From: an uncultured Ruminococcus sp.
Lineage (GTDB): Bacteria; Bacillota; Clostridia; Oscillospirales; Ruminococcaceae
NCBI GenBank assembly: GCA_937910385.1
Contig: CALEPT010000082.1
Location: forward strand, 1-15,003
Length of the DNA: 15,003 bases
Reading direction: 5' to 3'
Of this stretch, positions 6,948-14,770 are shown one piece after another. A program made the position numbers and the translations under genes. The notes beneath the pieces are model-generated. The model ran no database searches. It was not told the DNA's origin and saw only the letters and a list, made by a program, of their open reading frames with translations. Within the stretch, counting starts at the first letter, position 1, and every line of letters starts with the position of its first letter.

Positions 6948-6976
6948 AGTATATCATATTGAGTCATAAAAAGCAA
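6948..6976 (-). promoter_or_regulatory. Putative promoter of the mscS operon
   Basis: On the minus strand a strong -10 box TATACT (6948-6953, 5 of 6) follows a weak -35 TTGCTT (6971-6976) after exactly 17 bases. It lies about 20 bases before the mscS start and within AT-rich DNA, so the leader would be very short. Confidence 0.55.
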
Positions 6977-7063
6977 TGAATCGCGCAGAAAAATTTCAGT
7001 TTATTTTTATTGCGGAGCAGAGTTTGTACTAATTAGATAAAAAAATAAAATTAATAAAACCTG

Positions 7064-7092
7064 TTGCATTTCGGGTTCAAATATGCTAAAAT
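7064..7092 (+). promoter_or_regulatory. Putative promoter of tRNA-Arg
   Basis: TTGCAT (7064-7069) is followed after 17 bases by TAAAAT (7087-7092, 5 of 6). The predicted transcript begins a few bases before the mature tRNA 5' end at 7104. Confidence 0.55.
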
Positions 7093-7103
7093 AATTATGT
7101 TGT

Positions 7104-7180
7104 GTTCCAATAGCTCAGCCGGATAGAGCGACCGCCTCCTAAGCGGTAGGTCGGAGGTTCGAATCCTCTTTGGAACGCCA
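7104..7180 (+). tRNA. tRNA-Arg, anticodon CCT
   Basis: A complete cloverleaf can be drawn. Acceptor GTTCCAA (7104-7110) pairs with TTGGAAC (7170-7176). The D stem is GCTC/GAGC. The anticodon stem ACCGC/GCGGT surrounds the loop CTCCTAA with anticodon CCT at 7138-7140, which reads AGG codons. The T arm is GGAGG-TTCGAAT-CCTCT with one G-T pair, followed by discriminator G and an encoded CCA (7178-7180). It stands alone between the mscS operon (divergent) and pncB. Confidence 0.97.
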
Positions 7181-7246
7181 GCAAGCTGAGCCGGCTTGAC
7201 CGCGGTCACGTTCTCGCTTACAAGCTCGCTCACTCATTATTAAACA

Positions 7247-7280
7247 GTTAGTCTGCTTTCACTTACCGAAGTAAACTAAC
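7247..7280. repeat. Imperfect hairpin between tRNA-Arg and its terminator
   Basis: The outer arms GTTAGT (7247-7252) and ACTAAC (7275-7280) can pair. Inside them ACTT (7261-7264) pairs with AAGT (7269-7272) around a 4-base loop, with a bulged connection. It lies in the tRNA trailer just before a true terminator hairpin and could be an RNA-processing structure or chance. The stretch 7181-7246 shows no gene. Confidence 0.3.
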
Positions 7281-7290
7281 TCCGGGATAC

Positions 7291-7321
7291 CGCGTTTCAG
7301 TTTTACTGGAACGCGATTTTT
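7291..7321 (+). terminator. Rho-independent terminator after tRNA-Arg
   Basis: The 11-base arms CGCGTTTCAGT (7291-7301) and ACTGGAACGCG (7305-7315) pair with a single G-T wobble around a TTT loop. They are followed by A and five T (7317-7321). It ends the tRNA transcript and insulates pncB, which starts 76 bases later. Confidence 0.88.
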
Positions 7322-7396
7322 GCAACATAATAATATGGTGCAGTTATCTTAAAAATGCACTTCTCTCACCTTTCCAAAATACGGAGGACTGAAACG

Positions 7397-8842
7397 ATGA
7401 ACGACCGCAACTTAACGATGCTCGTGGACTTCTACGAGATAACAATGGCAAACGGATTTTTTGAAAACGGCAGAGGCAGCGAGATAGCATATTTCGATAT
7501 GTTTTTCCGCAAAACTCCCGACAATGCAGGCTACGCAATTATGGCAGGCGTACAGCAGGTCATAGAGTATCTCGAAGGTCTGAGCTTCACGCCGGATGAT
7601 ATAGCGTATCTGCGCGGTAAAAAAATGTTCTGCGAGGACTTCCTGAAATATCTTGAGGACTTCCGCTTTGAATGCGACGTATGGGCTATACCCGAAGGAA
7701 CTCCCATTTTTCCGAATGAACCTCTTATTACCGTAAGAGGTCCCGCGATACAAGCTCAGTTCATTGAGACAATGATACTTCTCACTGTCAACCACCAGAG
7801 CCTCGTAGCAACTAAGGCAAACCGCATCGTTGAGGCTGCTCAGGGAAGACCTGTTATGGAATTCGGTTCGCGCAGAGCTCAGGGCTACGACGGCGCGGTA
7901 TACGGTGCAAGAGCCGCTTACATCGGCGGCTGCGTGGGAACTGCCTGCACTATCTCCGAGCGCGATTTCGGCGTTGCAGCGCTCGGTACTATGGCACACA
8001 GCTGGATACAGCTCTTTCCTTCCGAGCTCGAAGCCTTCCGCGCATATGCAAAGGTCTATCCCGACAGCTGCACTCTGCTCATCGATACCTACAGCGTCCT
8101 CCGCTCGGGCGTTCCAAACGCGATAACCGTATTCAAGGAGCTCGAAGCACAAGGACACAAAGGCGTCGGCGTCCGCATAGACAGCGGTGATATCGCCTAT
8201 CTCTCGAAGAAAGCAAGAGAGCTGTTCGACGAAGCGGGTCTGGATTACATTAAGATAGTAGCTTCCAACTCGCTTGATGAATTTATTATCCGTGACCTTA
8301 TAATGCAGGGAGCTCAAATAGACAGCTTCGGCGTAGGCGAAAGGCTCATCACATCGAAGTCAGAGCCCGTTTTCGGCGGAGTTTATAAGCTCACCGCAGT
8401 CGAGGAAAACGGCAGGCTGATACCGAAAATAAAGATATCCGAGAACATCGTCAAGATCACCAATCCCTCCTACAAAAAAGTGTGGAGGCTTTTCGATAAC
8501 GCTACCGGAAAAGCTGTTGCAGACGTTATCACTCTCGCCGACGAGTTCATAGACACCTCAAAACCCTACACCATCTTCGATCCTGAGCAGACCTACAAAA
8601 AGACCACCCTAACCGACTTCACCGCAAAGCCGCTTCAGGTGCAGATATTTGACAAAGGCAGATGTATTTACACCACGCCAGATATAGAAGAGATACGTCT
8701 GTACTGCAAACAGCAGCTCGGCACGATATGGGACGAGGTCAAACGCTTCGAGAATCCACATGAATATTATGTAGATCTTTCCCAGCCTCTGTGGGAGCTC
8801 AAAAACAGACTTCTGTCCGAACATTTCGGTGCAGGGAAATAA
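7397..8842 (+). CDS. pncB: Nicotinate phosphoribosyltransferase
   Basis: The 481-residue protein is full length for the long bacterial NAPRTase group. It converts nicotinate and PRPP to nicotinate mononucleotide, with ATP hydrolysis, in the Preiss-Handler NAD salvage pathway. Landmarks are LTMLVDFYEITMANGFF at the N-terminus, EFGSRRAQGYDGA (about 155-167), the LGTMAHSWIQ motif whose His201 aligns with the transiently phosphorylated histidine of the family, VRIDSGD in the barrel core, and FGVGERL. An upstream in-frame ATG at 7355 is rejected because GGAGG lies 9 bases before 7397 and family resemblance begins with MNDRNLTMLVDFYE. No convincing promoter was recognised between the tRNA terminator and the gene. 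The GNAT gene follows after 14 bases with no terminator between them, so the two are probably co-transcribed. Confidence 0.95.
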   Translation: MNDRNLTMLVDFYEITMANGFFENGRGSEIAYFDMFFRKTPDNAGYAIMAGVQQVIEYLEGLSFTPDDIAYLRGKKMFCEDFLKYLEDFRFECDVWAIPEGTPIFPNEPLITVRGPAIQAQFIETMILLTVNHQSLVATKANRIVEAAQGRPVMEFGSRRAQGYDGAVYGARAAYIGGCVGTACTISERDFGVAALGTMAHSWIQLFPSELEAFRAYAKVYPDSCTLLIDTYSVLRSGVPNAITVFKELEAQGHKGVGVRIDSGDIAYLSKKARELFDEAGLDYIKIVASNSLDEFIIRDLIMQGAQIDSFGVGERLITSKSEPVFGGVYKLTAVEENGRLIPKIKISENIVKITNPSYKKVWRLFDNATGKAVADVITLADEFIDTSKPYTIFDPEQTYKKTTLTDFTAKPLQVQIFDKGRCIYTTPDIEEIRLYCKQQLGTIWDEVKRFENPHEYYVDLSQPLWELKNRLLSEHFGAGK

Positions 8843-8856
8843 GAAAGCGTGAATAA

Positions 8857-9396
8857 ATGGAACTGAGAAAGCTATCAAGAAGTTCCGACGATATACCGCT
8901 GCTTGAAAAGCTCAACAACGAAGCCTTTCCCGATAATGAGCGCGTACCGATACCTGTGATGTTCAGCTTCTCCGAGAAAAATGGTATGGATATACTTGGC
9001 ATATATGTCAACGGAGAGTTTTCAGGCTTCTTCATAATAAGAAAGCTTGAAAAATGCGCATATATAGCCTATTTTGCAGTATGTCCCGAAAAGCGCTCAA
9101 AGGGTATAGGAGGCTGTGCGCTGAAAATGCTCAGCAAATATTACAGCGGCTGTCAGATCGTTGTCGATTTTGAAGCTCCCGACGAGAACTCCGGCAACAA
9201 TGCCCAGCGTTTAAGGCGAAGAGCCTTTTATTACAGAAACGGTTTTTTCCCGACAGGCTACTATCAGTACTACATGGATACGGAATTTGAGATAGCGTGC
9301 AGCGACAAGGTATTTAACAAGCCCGCATTTGAGGCTATGATAGCTGATATCCATGAAAAAGCACCTGAATTTGATCCACATCTCTATCAAAAGTAA
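8857..9396 (+). CDS. GNAT-family N-acetyltransferase
   Basis: The 179-residue protein has the GNAT fold pattern. A strand IAYFAVCPEKRSKGIGGCALKML (about 70-92) contains the acetyl-CoA pyrophosphate-binding RSKGIGG loop (motif A). The C-terminal RRRAFYYRNGFFPTGYYQ corresponds to the usual R-x-FYxxxGF end of the domain. GNAT enzymes move an acetyl group from acetyl-CoA to an amine; the acceptor here cannot be told. The start is supported by the 14-base gap from pncB and the lack of a better upstream codon, although the ribosome site is weak. It is the last gene before a strong bidirectional terminator. A link with NAD metabolism is suggested only by position. Confidence 0.85.
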   Translation: MELRKLSRSSDDIPLLEKLNNEAFPDNERVPIPVMFSFSEKNGMDILGIYVNGEFSGFFIIRKLEKCAYIAYFAVCPEKRSKGIGGCALKMLSKYYSGCQIVVDFEAPDENSGNNAQRLRRRAFYYRNGFFPTGYYQYYMDTEFEIACSDKVFNKPAFEAMIADIHEKAPEFDPHLYQK

Positions 9397-9430
9397 GACT
9401 TTTCCATATTCAGGCGGCTGAATCCCGATA

Positions 9431-9463
9431 AAAGGGCTTCCGGAAAATGTCCGGAAGCCCTTT
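9431..9463. terminator. Bidirectional terminator between convergent genes
   Basis: Perfect 14-base arms AAAGGGCTTCCGGA (9431-9444) and TCCGGAAGCCCTTT (9450-9463) surround a 5-base loop. A/T-rich tails lie on both sides (TTTGTATT on the plus strand, TTTTAT on the minus strand). It serves the pncB-GNAT unit and the converging glycosyltransferase gene, whose stop codon is 4 bases away. Confidence 0.9.
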
Positions 9464-9466
9464 GTA

Positions 9467-10924
9467 TTACTTTATTTTTCCGTTTATCGCGATCTCTGCA
9501 ACACGGTATGCGCCGTTGTAGACCCCTGCTTTTTTCGCAGCCTTGATATATTCGCACATCTTTACGATGATATCGCCGCTGTTCTGCATAAGATCAAGCA
9601 TTGCAAGAGCCTCTGATGAACTTGTACACTCATAAGTACCGTCGCCCACCTCTGCGGAGCGTATTGCGCCCCACGCCTCATGTCCTCCCACGCGCTTGAT
9701 CAGCAGCTTCGGAACAGGATAAAATGCCAGTTCGCTGGGTTTAGTAATAAGAACATCGGACGCTCTCATCAGGAGATTCGTCGAGTAGACCGCCGCAAAG
9801 ATATCCGAATGGCAGAATGCATGAATACCGCTCAGCTCTCCGTCATATATCTCTCTTACAAAACGCTCTGTCCGGGAAAAATCATCAGGGTGAAGCGTAA
9901 GATATTTCTTCATTTCCGGGAGTTCCTTTATCAGCTCATTTAGAACGCTCTTATGGTCTCCGACATTTATAAGCAGTGCAGCTCTTCCCCTTTTTATCTC
10001 GGGAATGAGCTTTTTTATCAGTTCTACGAATATCTCCTTCTGAGCACCTGCGCCGCCAACAGAGAGCAGCCACCTCTTGGGTCTGCACGATTTTATTCGC
10101 TCGATACGCCTTGCACAGTCCTCATCAACACCCTGAACCAACTCGTGGTCGATATAATGCCCGGTGCAGACAATAGAATCTTCCGGCATCGGCTTGAGAA
10201 TACGCTTTCCGTCCATTCCTCTGAGAGTCCTGTAGCCGAGATAAACAGATGGGGTCTGGACTGTATGAACAGCTCCCTCTGCAAGATGCAGCGCCATAGC
10301 CCAGTTATCGGGGATCGCATTTACAACGTTTGTAAGCCCTGCATGAAGAGCAGCCTGTGCTGCCCACGTATGAGCTGCGATAAACGGGATATCCTTCGGA
10401 AGTTCGCCGAAAACAGGAGTCATGAGCTCAGCCGTTTTCTGGTCTGAGCTGTTGTATGAAAGTCTTCTGAAGCCCTCGCTGTTCAGCGGCTCCCAGATAA
10501 GCTTATTAAAAGCCGGTATCTTCTGGGAAAGTCTTGAGCCCATAGAATAGAGCCTGTTCTGATCCGCGATTATCTTTCCGCAGACAGCTTCATCAAACGA
10601 ATGCAGGTCAAACCAATACGGTTCATATCCCATTGAATGCACTGCAGAAGCTATAGCCATAGATATCCTATAATGTCCGAAGCCCATTCTTATATTTCCG
10701 ACAATAACGCTTTTTTCATTAAAAGAGCATTCGCTCTTGTCGGAAATGACTATATTCTTTACTCCCAGAAGTTTTCCTATAGCAGGAGCGCTCCTTTCGG
10801 AAAGATGATATATTCTTCCGGAATCATCGCCGTATTTGCGGATATATTTTGCCTTGTTTTTTACAGCGCGCCTGTACGCTCCGGCAGAGATCTCATTTTC
10901 AAAAACAAATCCGGATCTGTCCAT
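9467..10924 (-). CDS. GT-B fold, MGDG-synthase/MurG-like glycosyltransferase (unassigned family)
   Basis: The 485-residue protein has no signal peptide. The N-half contains VIVGNIRMGFGHYRISMAIA (about 74-93), resembling the GxGHxxAA glycine loop of MGDG synthases and MurG (GT28-type). The C-half contains SVGGAGAQKE and DVLITKPSELAFYPVPKLLI, in the place of the donor-binding DLVITKxGxxTxxE region. This suggests a cytoplasmic or membrane-associated transferase using a nucleotide sugar, perhaps on a lipid, but neither donor nor acceptor can be read, and it may belong to an uncharacterised family. The frame extends to 11044, across the promoter region. The real start is the ATG at 10924, with AGGAG 8 bases upstream. 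It is transcribed divergently from the TetR-GPH-GH36 operon and shares its operator region, which suggests common control. Confidence 0.65.
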   Translation of the reverse strand: MDRSGFVFENEISAGAYRRAVKNKAKYIRKYGDDSGRIYHLSERSAPAIGKLLGVKNIVISDKSECSFNEKSVIVGNIRMGFGHYRISMAIASAVHSMGYEPYWFDLHSFDEAVCGKIIADQNRLYSMGSRLSQKIPAFNKLIWEPLNSEGFRRLSYNSSDQKTAELMTPVFGELPKDIPFIAAHTWAAQAALHAGLTNVVNAIPDNWAMALHLAEGAVHTVQTPSVYLGYRTLRGMDGKRILKPMPEDSIVCTGHYIDHELVQGVDEDCARRIERIKSCRPKRWLLSVGGAGAQKEIFVELIKKLIPEIKRGRAALLINVGDHKSVLNELIKELPEMKKYLTLHPDDFSRTERFVREIYDGELSGIHAFCHSDIFAAVYSTNLLMRASDVLITKPSELAFYPVPKLLIKRVGGHEAWGAIRSAEVGDGTYECTSSSEALAMLDLMQNSGDIIVKMCEYIKAAKKAGVYNGAYRVAEIAINGKIK

Positions 10925-10942
10925 TAAAATCACTCCTGACAC

Positions 10943-10971
10943 TTGACAAAACGAGAAAAATGTGATAGACT
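10943..10971 (+). promoter_or_regulatory. Promoter of the TetR-symporter-alpha-galactosidase operon
   Basis: A perfect -35 TTGACA (10943-10948) is followed after 17 bases by TAGACT (10966-10971, 4 of 6). The -10 box lies inside the operator palindrome 10964-10978, so a bound repressor would block RNA polymerase. Confidence 0.78.
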
Positions 10972-11005
10972 GTCTATCAAGGATTGTTGTATACAGTCTA
11001 TCACA
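10961..11005. promoter_or_regulatory. TetR-type double operator (13-bp inverted repeat with internal palindrome)
   Basis: TGTGATAGACTGT (10961-10973) is repeated exactly in inverse orientation at 10993-11005. The left copy extends into a perfect odd palindrome, GATAGAC-T-GTCTATC (10964-10978). The right copy, read on the minus strand as GATAGACTGTATACA, matches it at 12 of 15 positions. The dyad centre is 10983. Palindromes of about 15 bases covering -10 boxes next to a tetR gene are the usual arrangement for TetR-family autorepression; binding by this TetR is inferred. Confidence 0.8.
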
Positions 11006-11023
11006 AAAAGGGAGGTTTGTCAA
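10995..11023 (-). promoter_or_regulatory. Divergent promoter of the glycosyltransferase gene
   Basis: On the minus strand TTGACA (11018-11023), a 17-base spacer and TAGACT (10995-11000) exactly mirror the plus-strand promoter. The -10 box lies in the right operator arm. The -35 box directly abuts the GTG start of tetR. The predicted leader before the glycosyltransferase ATG is about 65 bases. Confidence 0.72.
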
Positions 11024-11671
11024 GTGGAAAATGAATTTAACCATGAGGCTATAAAAGGCAGACGTATCGACAGAGCCATTGAAGTAAGCGCGGATATGTT
11101 TCTGAAAAACGGCATCGCAAATGTAAAAATGACTGATATCGCAGAGGAAAGCGGTATAGGCGTTGCAACTCTATATCGCTATTTTGGTACAAAAACATCT
11201 ATCACTGTCGCCTCAATGACCTATCTCTGGAATAAAATGAAGGATATGTTCAGCGGTATCTTTGAATCTGATGTTTTTCTTTCTCAAAAAGGCATAAAGC
11301 AGATAAACGACCTTATGAGAATGTTTATCGTTCTCTATCAGGCTCATCCCGCTTTTATGAAGCTCCTTTCGGAATTCGATCTTTTCCTTATGAAAGAGAA
11401 TATCCCCAAGGACAAGCTTCACGAATACGACAGATCAGTAATAAATTTCTATCCTGTATTTGAAAAAGCATATACTGCAGGTCTCGCAGACGGCACAGTG
11501 AGAGAGGTCAAGGACGTAAAGCTGTTTTACCTCTCTTATGCACACGCACTTCTTGAAATGTGCAAAAAACTGACTCAGGGCGAGCTTCTTCCTTCTGACA
11601 ATTTCTCATTTGCCGAATACGAACTTGAAACCATAATAGAAACCGGTGTAAATTATCTGCGAAAGGACTGA
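11024..11671 (+). CDS. TetR/AcrR-family transcriptional regulator
   Basis: From the chosen GTG start the protein has 215 residues, usual for the family. The N-terminal HTH domain is typical: RAIEVSADMFLKNGIANVKM, TDIAEESGIGVATLYRYFGTK (about 17-58). The rest is a helical ligand-binding domain without recognisable ligand signature. The frame extends back to 10943, but that would run through the operator and promoter. GGGAGG, 8 bases before the GTG at 11024, decides the start. It is the first gene of an operon with the symporter (4 bases apart) and the alpha-galactosidase. It probably represses this operon, itself and the divergent glycosyltransferase gene through the operator at 10961-11005. 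A TetR-type regulator for sugar use is less usual than LacI or AraC types. The inducer is unknown. Confidence 0.9.
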   Translation: MENEFNHEAIKGRRIDRAIEVSADMFLKNGIANVKMTDIAEESGIGVATLYRYFGTKTSITVASMTYLWNKMKDMFSGIFESDVFLSQKGIKQINDLMRMFIVLYQAHPAFMKLLSEFDLFLMKENIPKDKLHEYDRSVINFYPVFEKAYTAGLADGTVREVKDVKLFYLSYAHALLEMCKKLTQGELLPSDNFSFAEYELETIIETGVNYLRKD

Positions 11672-11675
11672 TACT

Positions 11676-13052
11676 ATGTCCCAGAAAAAAACCGCTTCAA
11701 ACAAGATCCTCTGGATCTTCGCTATAGGTCAGCTCGGCTGGTCCACGCTTTCGGGAATAGTCACGAATCTTCTGGTGTTCTTCTACCGCCCCGGCAAGGA
11801 GGCTCTTGCCGACGGTCAGACGCTGTTTATCACCAAGGGAACATTCATAGGTCTTACTGTCATAGGACTCATCTCGGCTGTGGGACGTATCTTCGATGCG
11901 ATAACAGATCCTCTTATCGCAGGGAAGTCCGACAGTCTGCGTCATAAGCTCGGCAGACGCATTCCCTTTATGCGCTACTCTGCCATTCCGTTCGGGCTGG
12001 TCACTGTCCTGATGTTTATCTCCCCCGTCAATGGAAAAAGCCCCGTCAACGCTGTAGCACTGTTTATCTGCGCAATGCTCTTCTACCTCTGCATGACATG
12101 CTACTGCACACCCTATAACGCGCTTATCCCCGAACTCGGCAGAACTCAGGAATCTCGTATAAATCTCTCTACGTTCATTTCCGTGACCTATTTCTTCGGC
12201 ACGGCTCTTGCATATGTGATACCCGTTGCGGCAGGTATGCTAAAGCCCTCTGTAGGCTATGCCAACAGCTACCGTATATCTATCGCTGTGCTCGCAGTCA
12301 TTGCTGTAGTATGTATGCTGATACCTGCCTTCCTCATAGACGAGAATGAATATGCAGATACCACTCCCTCCGAAACTTCGGCATTCAGCTCGCTCACAGC
12401 TACGTTCGGGAACAAACAGTTCCGCACGTTCGTCGGCTCAGATATTCTGTACTGGATAGCGCTCACTCTCTTCCAGACCGGACTGCTCTACTATGTAACA
12501 GAACTAATGGATCTTGAAGAATCTAAATCCACGCTGCTGTTCATCATCATGTCAGTTGTATCGCTTTGCTTCTATCCTGCGGTAAACGTAGTCTCCAAGA
12601 AAACAGGCAAAAAGAAGCTCATCTCGTTTGCGTTCGTGTTCTTTTCGCTTACCTTCCTCGTCACTGCGTTTGCAGGAAAAACAGGTATCCCGGGAATGAC
12701 ATACGGAATCATCATCGCAGTGCTCGCTTCCCTTCCGATGGCTATCCTCGGTATTCTGCCTCAGGCCGTTGTTGCAGATATATCCGAGGCGGATAAGCTC
12801 GAAACCGGCGAGAGCCGACAGGGTATGTTCTATGCGGCAAGGACGTTTGCATTCAAGCTGGGACAGTCGCTCGCTCTGCTGATCTTTACAAGCATTTCTG
12901 CCATAGGTGAAAGCACGGGTCTGGGCTATCGCCTGACCGCAGTCGTAGCGGCAGTTCTCTGTCTGCTCGGAGGAGTAGTATTCTTCCGCTACAACGAAAA
13001 CAGTGTTATAGAAAAAATAAGCTCTGCACGGGAGGATAATGAAAATGCTTAA
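11676..13052 (+). CDS. GPH-family (MelB-like) sugar:cation symporter
   Basis: The 458-residue membrane protein has about 12 hydrophobic segments and belongs to the MFS glycoside-pentoside-hexuronide:cation symporter family. The diagnostic stretch RIFDAITDPLIAGKSDSLRH (about 71-90), followed by LGRRIPFM, corresponds to the MelB DAxxDP motif. Asp74 and Asp78 align with the Na+/H+-binding Asp55 and Asp59 of Salmonella MelB. The DKLETGESRQGMFYA stretch (about 370-385) is the family's second signature. It should import a glycoside with H+ or Na+; the adjacent alpha-galactosidase suggests melibiose or a related alpha-galactoside, which is inference. AAGGA lies 8 bases before the ATG, within the end of tetR, and the gene end overlaps the next gene, so translation of all three is coupled. 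Confidence 0.92.
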   Translation: MSQKKTASNKILWIFAIGQLGWSTLSGIVTNLLVFFYRPGKEALADGQTLFITKGTFIGLTVIGLISAVGRIFDAITDPLIAGKSDSLRHKLGRRIPFMRYSAIPFGLVTVLMFISPVNGKSPVNAVALFICAMLFYLCMTCYCTPYNALIPELGRTQESRINLSTFISVTYFFGTALAYVIPVAAGMLKPSVGYANSYRISIAVLAVIAVVCMLIPAFLIDENEYADTTPSETSAFSSLTATFGNKQFRTFVGSDILYWIALTLFQTGLLYYVTELMDLEESKSTLLFIIMSVVSLCFYPAVNVVSKKTGKKKLISFAFVFFSLTFLVTAFAGKTGIPGMTYGIIIAVLASLPMAILGILPQAVVADISEADKLETGESRQGMFYAARTFAFKLGQSLALLIFTSISAIGESTGLGYRLTAVVAAVLCLLGGVVFFRYNENSVIEKISSAREDNENA

Positions 13053-14685
13053 ATTCAAAACGCTCCACTTTTCATATTCAGACGGCGAAGAGACCTTTCT
13101 CGCTGTTACTTCACGATCCCTGCATAACGACGCAATGTCCCTTGATATCAGCACGGACGGCGATATTTTTACTGTACAGCTCAGCGCAAAGAAAAAGATA
13201 AAGATAAATCGCATCTACGCAGCTTTTGAGTACGATTTTGCCGAGACTGACCGCATTTTCCTCAACGGCTATCAATCATGGACCGACAGCATCGAGCACG
13301 GCATTCACGGAAAAATGCGCGGGCTTGACCATCTGCCGAAAAAAGTCATTGCTAAGTATGAGTTTGACAAATACGGCGACTATAATTTCGCGGATTATGA
13401 AAACTCGGGCTCTCTTCACGGCTGGAGCTACGGATATATCAGATGTGCAAATAATTTCGACTTTATCGGCTCGCTTGCAGAGGATTCGGGCTTTACTCAG
13501 ATAATTACGAATACAAAGAACTGTCTCATCGGTCTGAAAAAGGATTGCGAACAACACCTTGTCAGCGGCGAATGGACAGCGCTGAAACTGCTCCTGAAGT
13601 CCGGAACAGAAAACGAGGTGTTCGAGGAGTATTTCCGCCTTCTCGGAGTTTCACTCCGCCCCGAGGCAAAGCCGATATTCGGCTATACAAGCTGGTACAG
13701 GCACTACCAGTGCATAAGCGAGGACATAATAAAAGCTGACCTTGACGGACTCAAATCTCAGAAATACAAGGCGGACGTTTTTCAGATCGACGACGGCTAT
13801 CAGACTGCCGTAGGAGACTGGCTCTCCGTTGACAGCACGAAATTCCCGAACGGAATGAAGTCTGTTGCCGATATGATAAAGGAAAGCGACCTGCTCCCCG
13901 GGATATGGCTCGCACCGTTTGTCTGTGAGGAAAACTCGGATACCTTCCGCAGCCACAAGGATTGGCTCGTGACCGATGATAATGGAAATTACGTTCGAGG
14001 CGGCTCCAACTGGAGCGGCTTCTATTCACTCGACATCTATAACGATGAGGTGCGCAGCTACCTCAGAAACGTTTTTGATACAATTGTCAATGACTGGGGC
14101 TACAGGCTCCTGAAACTCGATTTCCTCTATGCGGCATGTATTCAGCCGCGCTCCGATAAAACGCGCGGTCAGATAATGGCAGACGGCATGAGCTTTCTGC
14201 GTGAGATAGCAGGAGATGCATTTATCCTCGGCTGCGGAGTTCCGCTCGCTTCGGCGTTCGGTAAGGTTGATTACTGCCGGATCGGCTGTGATGTTAGCCT
14301 TGATTGGAACGATAAGCCTCACATGAGGCTCATGCACCGCGAGCGCGTCAGCACTAAGAATTCCATTCTAAATTCCGTTTTCCGCCGACAGCTCAACGGA
14401 AGGGCGTTTCTTTCCGATCCCGACGTTTTCCTGCTCCGCACAGATTCCAACTCAATGACAGCGGAACAGAGACAATGCCTTGCAGAGGTCAATGCACTTA
14501 CGGGAAGTGTGCTCTTTACCTCTGATAACATAGCTGAATATGGCGAGGAGCAATTCAGCGTTCTTTCACGTTCAATGAAACTGAGAGATGCAGATATCAT
14601 CTCCGCTGACGCTTCATCAGAGGAGCTGCGGATCAGATTCGCTCTCGGCGATAAAAAATTTATAAGAAAATACAATATCAAATGA
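13039..14685 (+). CDS. Alpha-galactosidase, compact GH36 type
   Basis: The protein has 546-548 residues, a short form close in size to Thermotoga maritima GalA (about 550) rather than the 700-plus residue GH36 enzymes. A beta-rich N-terminal domain (about 1-190) precedes the TIM barrel: FGYTSWYRHY, FQIDDGYQTAVGDW (about 248-261), PGIWLAPF, LLKLDFLYAA with the predicted nucleophile Asp361, LGCGVPLASAFGKVDYCRIG and the predicted acid/base Asp418 in RIGCD. It should hydrolyse terminal alpha-galactosyl groups. There is no signal peptide, so it acts on sugar brought in by the symporter. GGAGG lies 3 bases before the ATG at 13039 but 9 bases before the ATG at 13045, so the latter (546 residues) may be the true start. 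It overlaps the symporter gene by 8-14 bases. GH36-related specificities other than galactose cannot be excluded. Confidence 0.88.
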   Translation: MKMLKFKTLHFSYSDGEETFLAVTSRSLHNDAMSLDISTDGDIFTVQLSAKKKIKINRIYAAFEYDFAETDRIFLNGYQSWTDSIEHGIHGKMRGLDHLPKKVIAKYEFDKYGDYNFADYENSGSLHGWSYGYIRCANNFDFIGSLAEDSGFTQIITNTKNCLIGLKKDCEQHLVSGEWTALKLLLKSGTENEVFEEYFRLLGVSLRPEAKPIFGYTSWYRHYQCISEDIIKADLDGLKSQKYKADVFQIDDGYQTAVGDWLSVDSTKFPNGMKSVADMIKESDLLPGIWLAPFVCEENSDTFRSHKDWLVTDDNGNYVRGGSNWSGFYSLDIYNDEVRSYLRNVFDTIVNDWGYRLLKLDFLYAACIQPRSDKTRGQIMADGMSFLREIAGDAFILGCGVPLASAFGKVDYCRIGCDVSLDWNDKPHMRLMHRERVSTKNSILNSVFRRQLNGRAFLSDPDVFLLRTDSNSMTAEQRQCLAEVNALTGSVLFTSDNIAEYGEEQFSVLSRSMKLRDADIISADASSEELRIRFALGDKKFIRKYNIK

Positions 14686-14770
14686 AATTGGGAGCTCAGA
14701 AGTGCGGCGATAATATAGCAGTATAATCCCAACTACTATATTAAGGTCAAAACAACGAGCTATGAAAACA

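Noticed and set aside
7104..7180. Integration of a genomic island at tRNA-Arg
   Set aside because: There is no repeat of the tRNA 3' end elsewhere in the window and no integrase gene, and the neighbouring genes look like ordinary chromosomal functions.
7051..7233. 60-codon minus-strand frame containing a KRIRTSDLPLRRRSLYPAELL-like reading
   Set aside because: It lies antisense across tRNA-Arg and its leader. This type of reading is a well-known false protein produced by the reverse strand of tRNA genes.
7181..7396. Possible riboswitch or attenuator ahead of pncB
   Set aside because: The terminator at 7291-7321 is well placed as the end of the tRNA transcript. No competing anti-terminator pairing or known aptamer motif was recognised.
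7412..8317. 301-codon minus-strand frame opposite pncB
   Set aside because: It lies wholly inside the strongly supported pncB gene, has no recognisable domain or ribosome site, and is explained as a codon-bias shadow.
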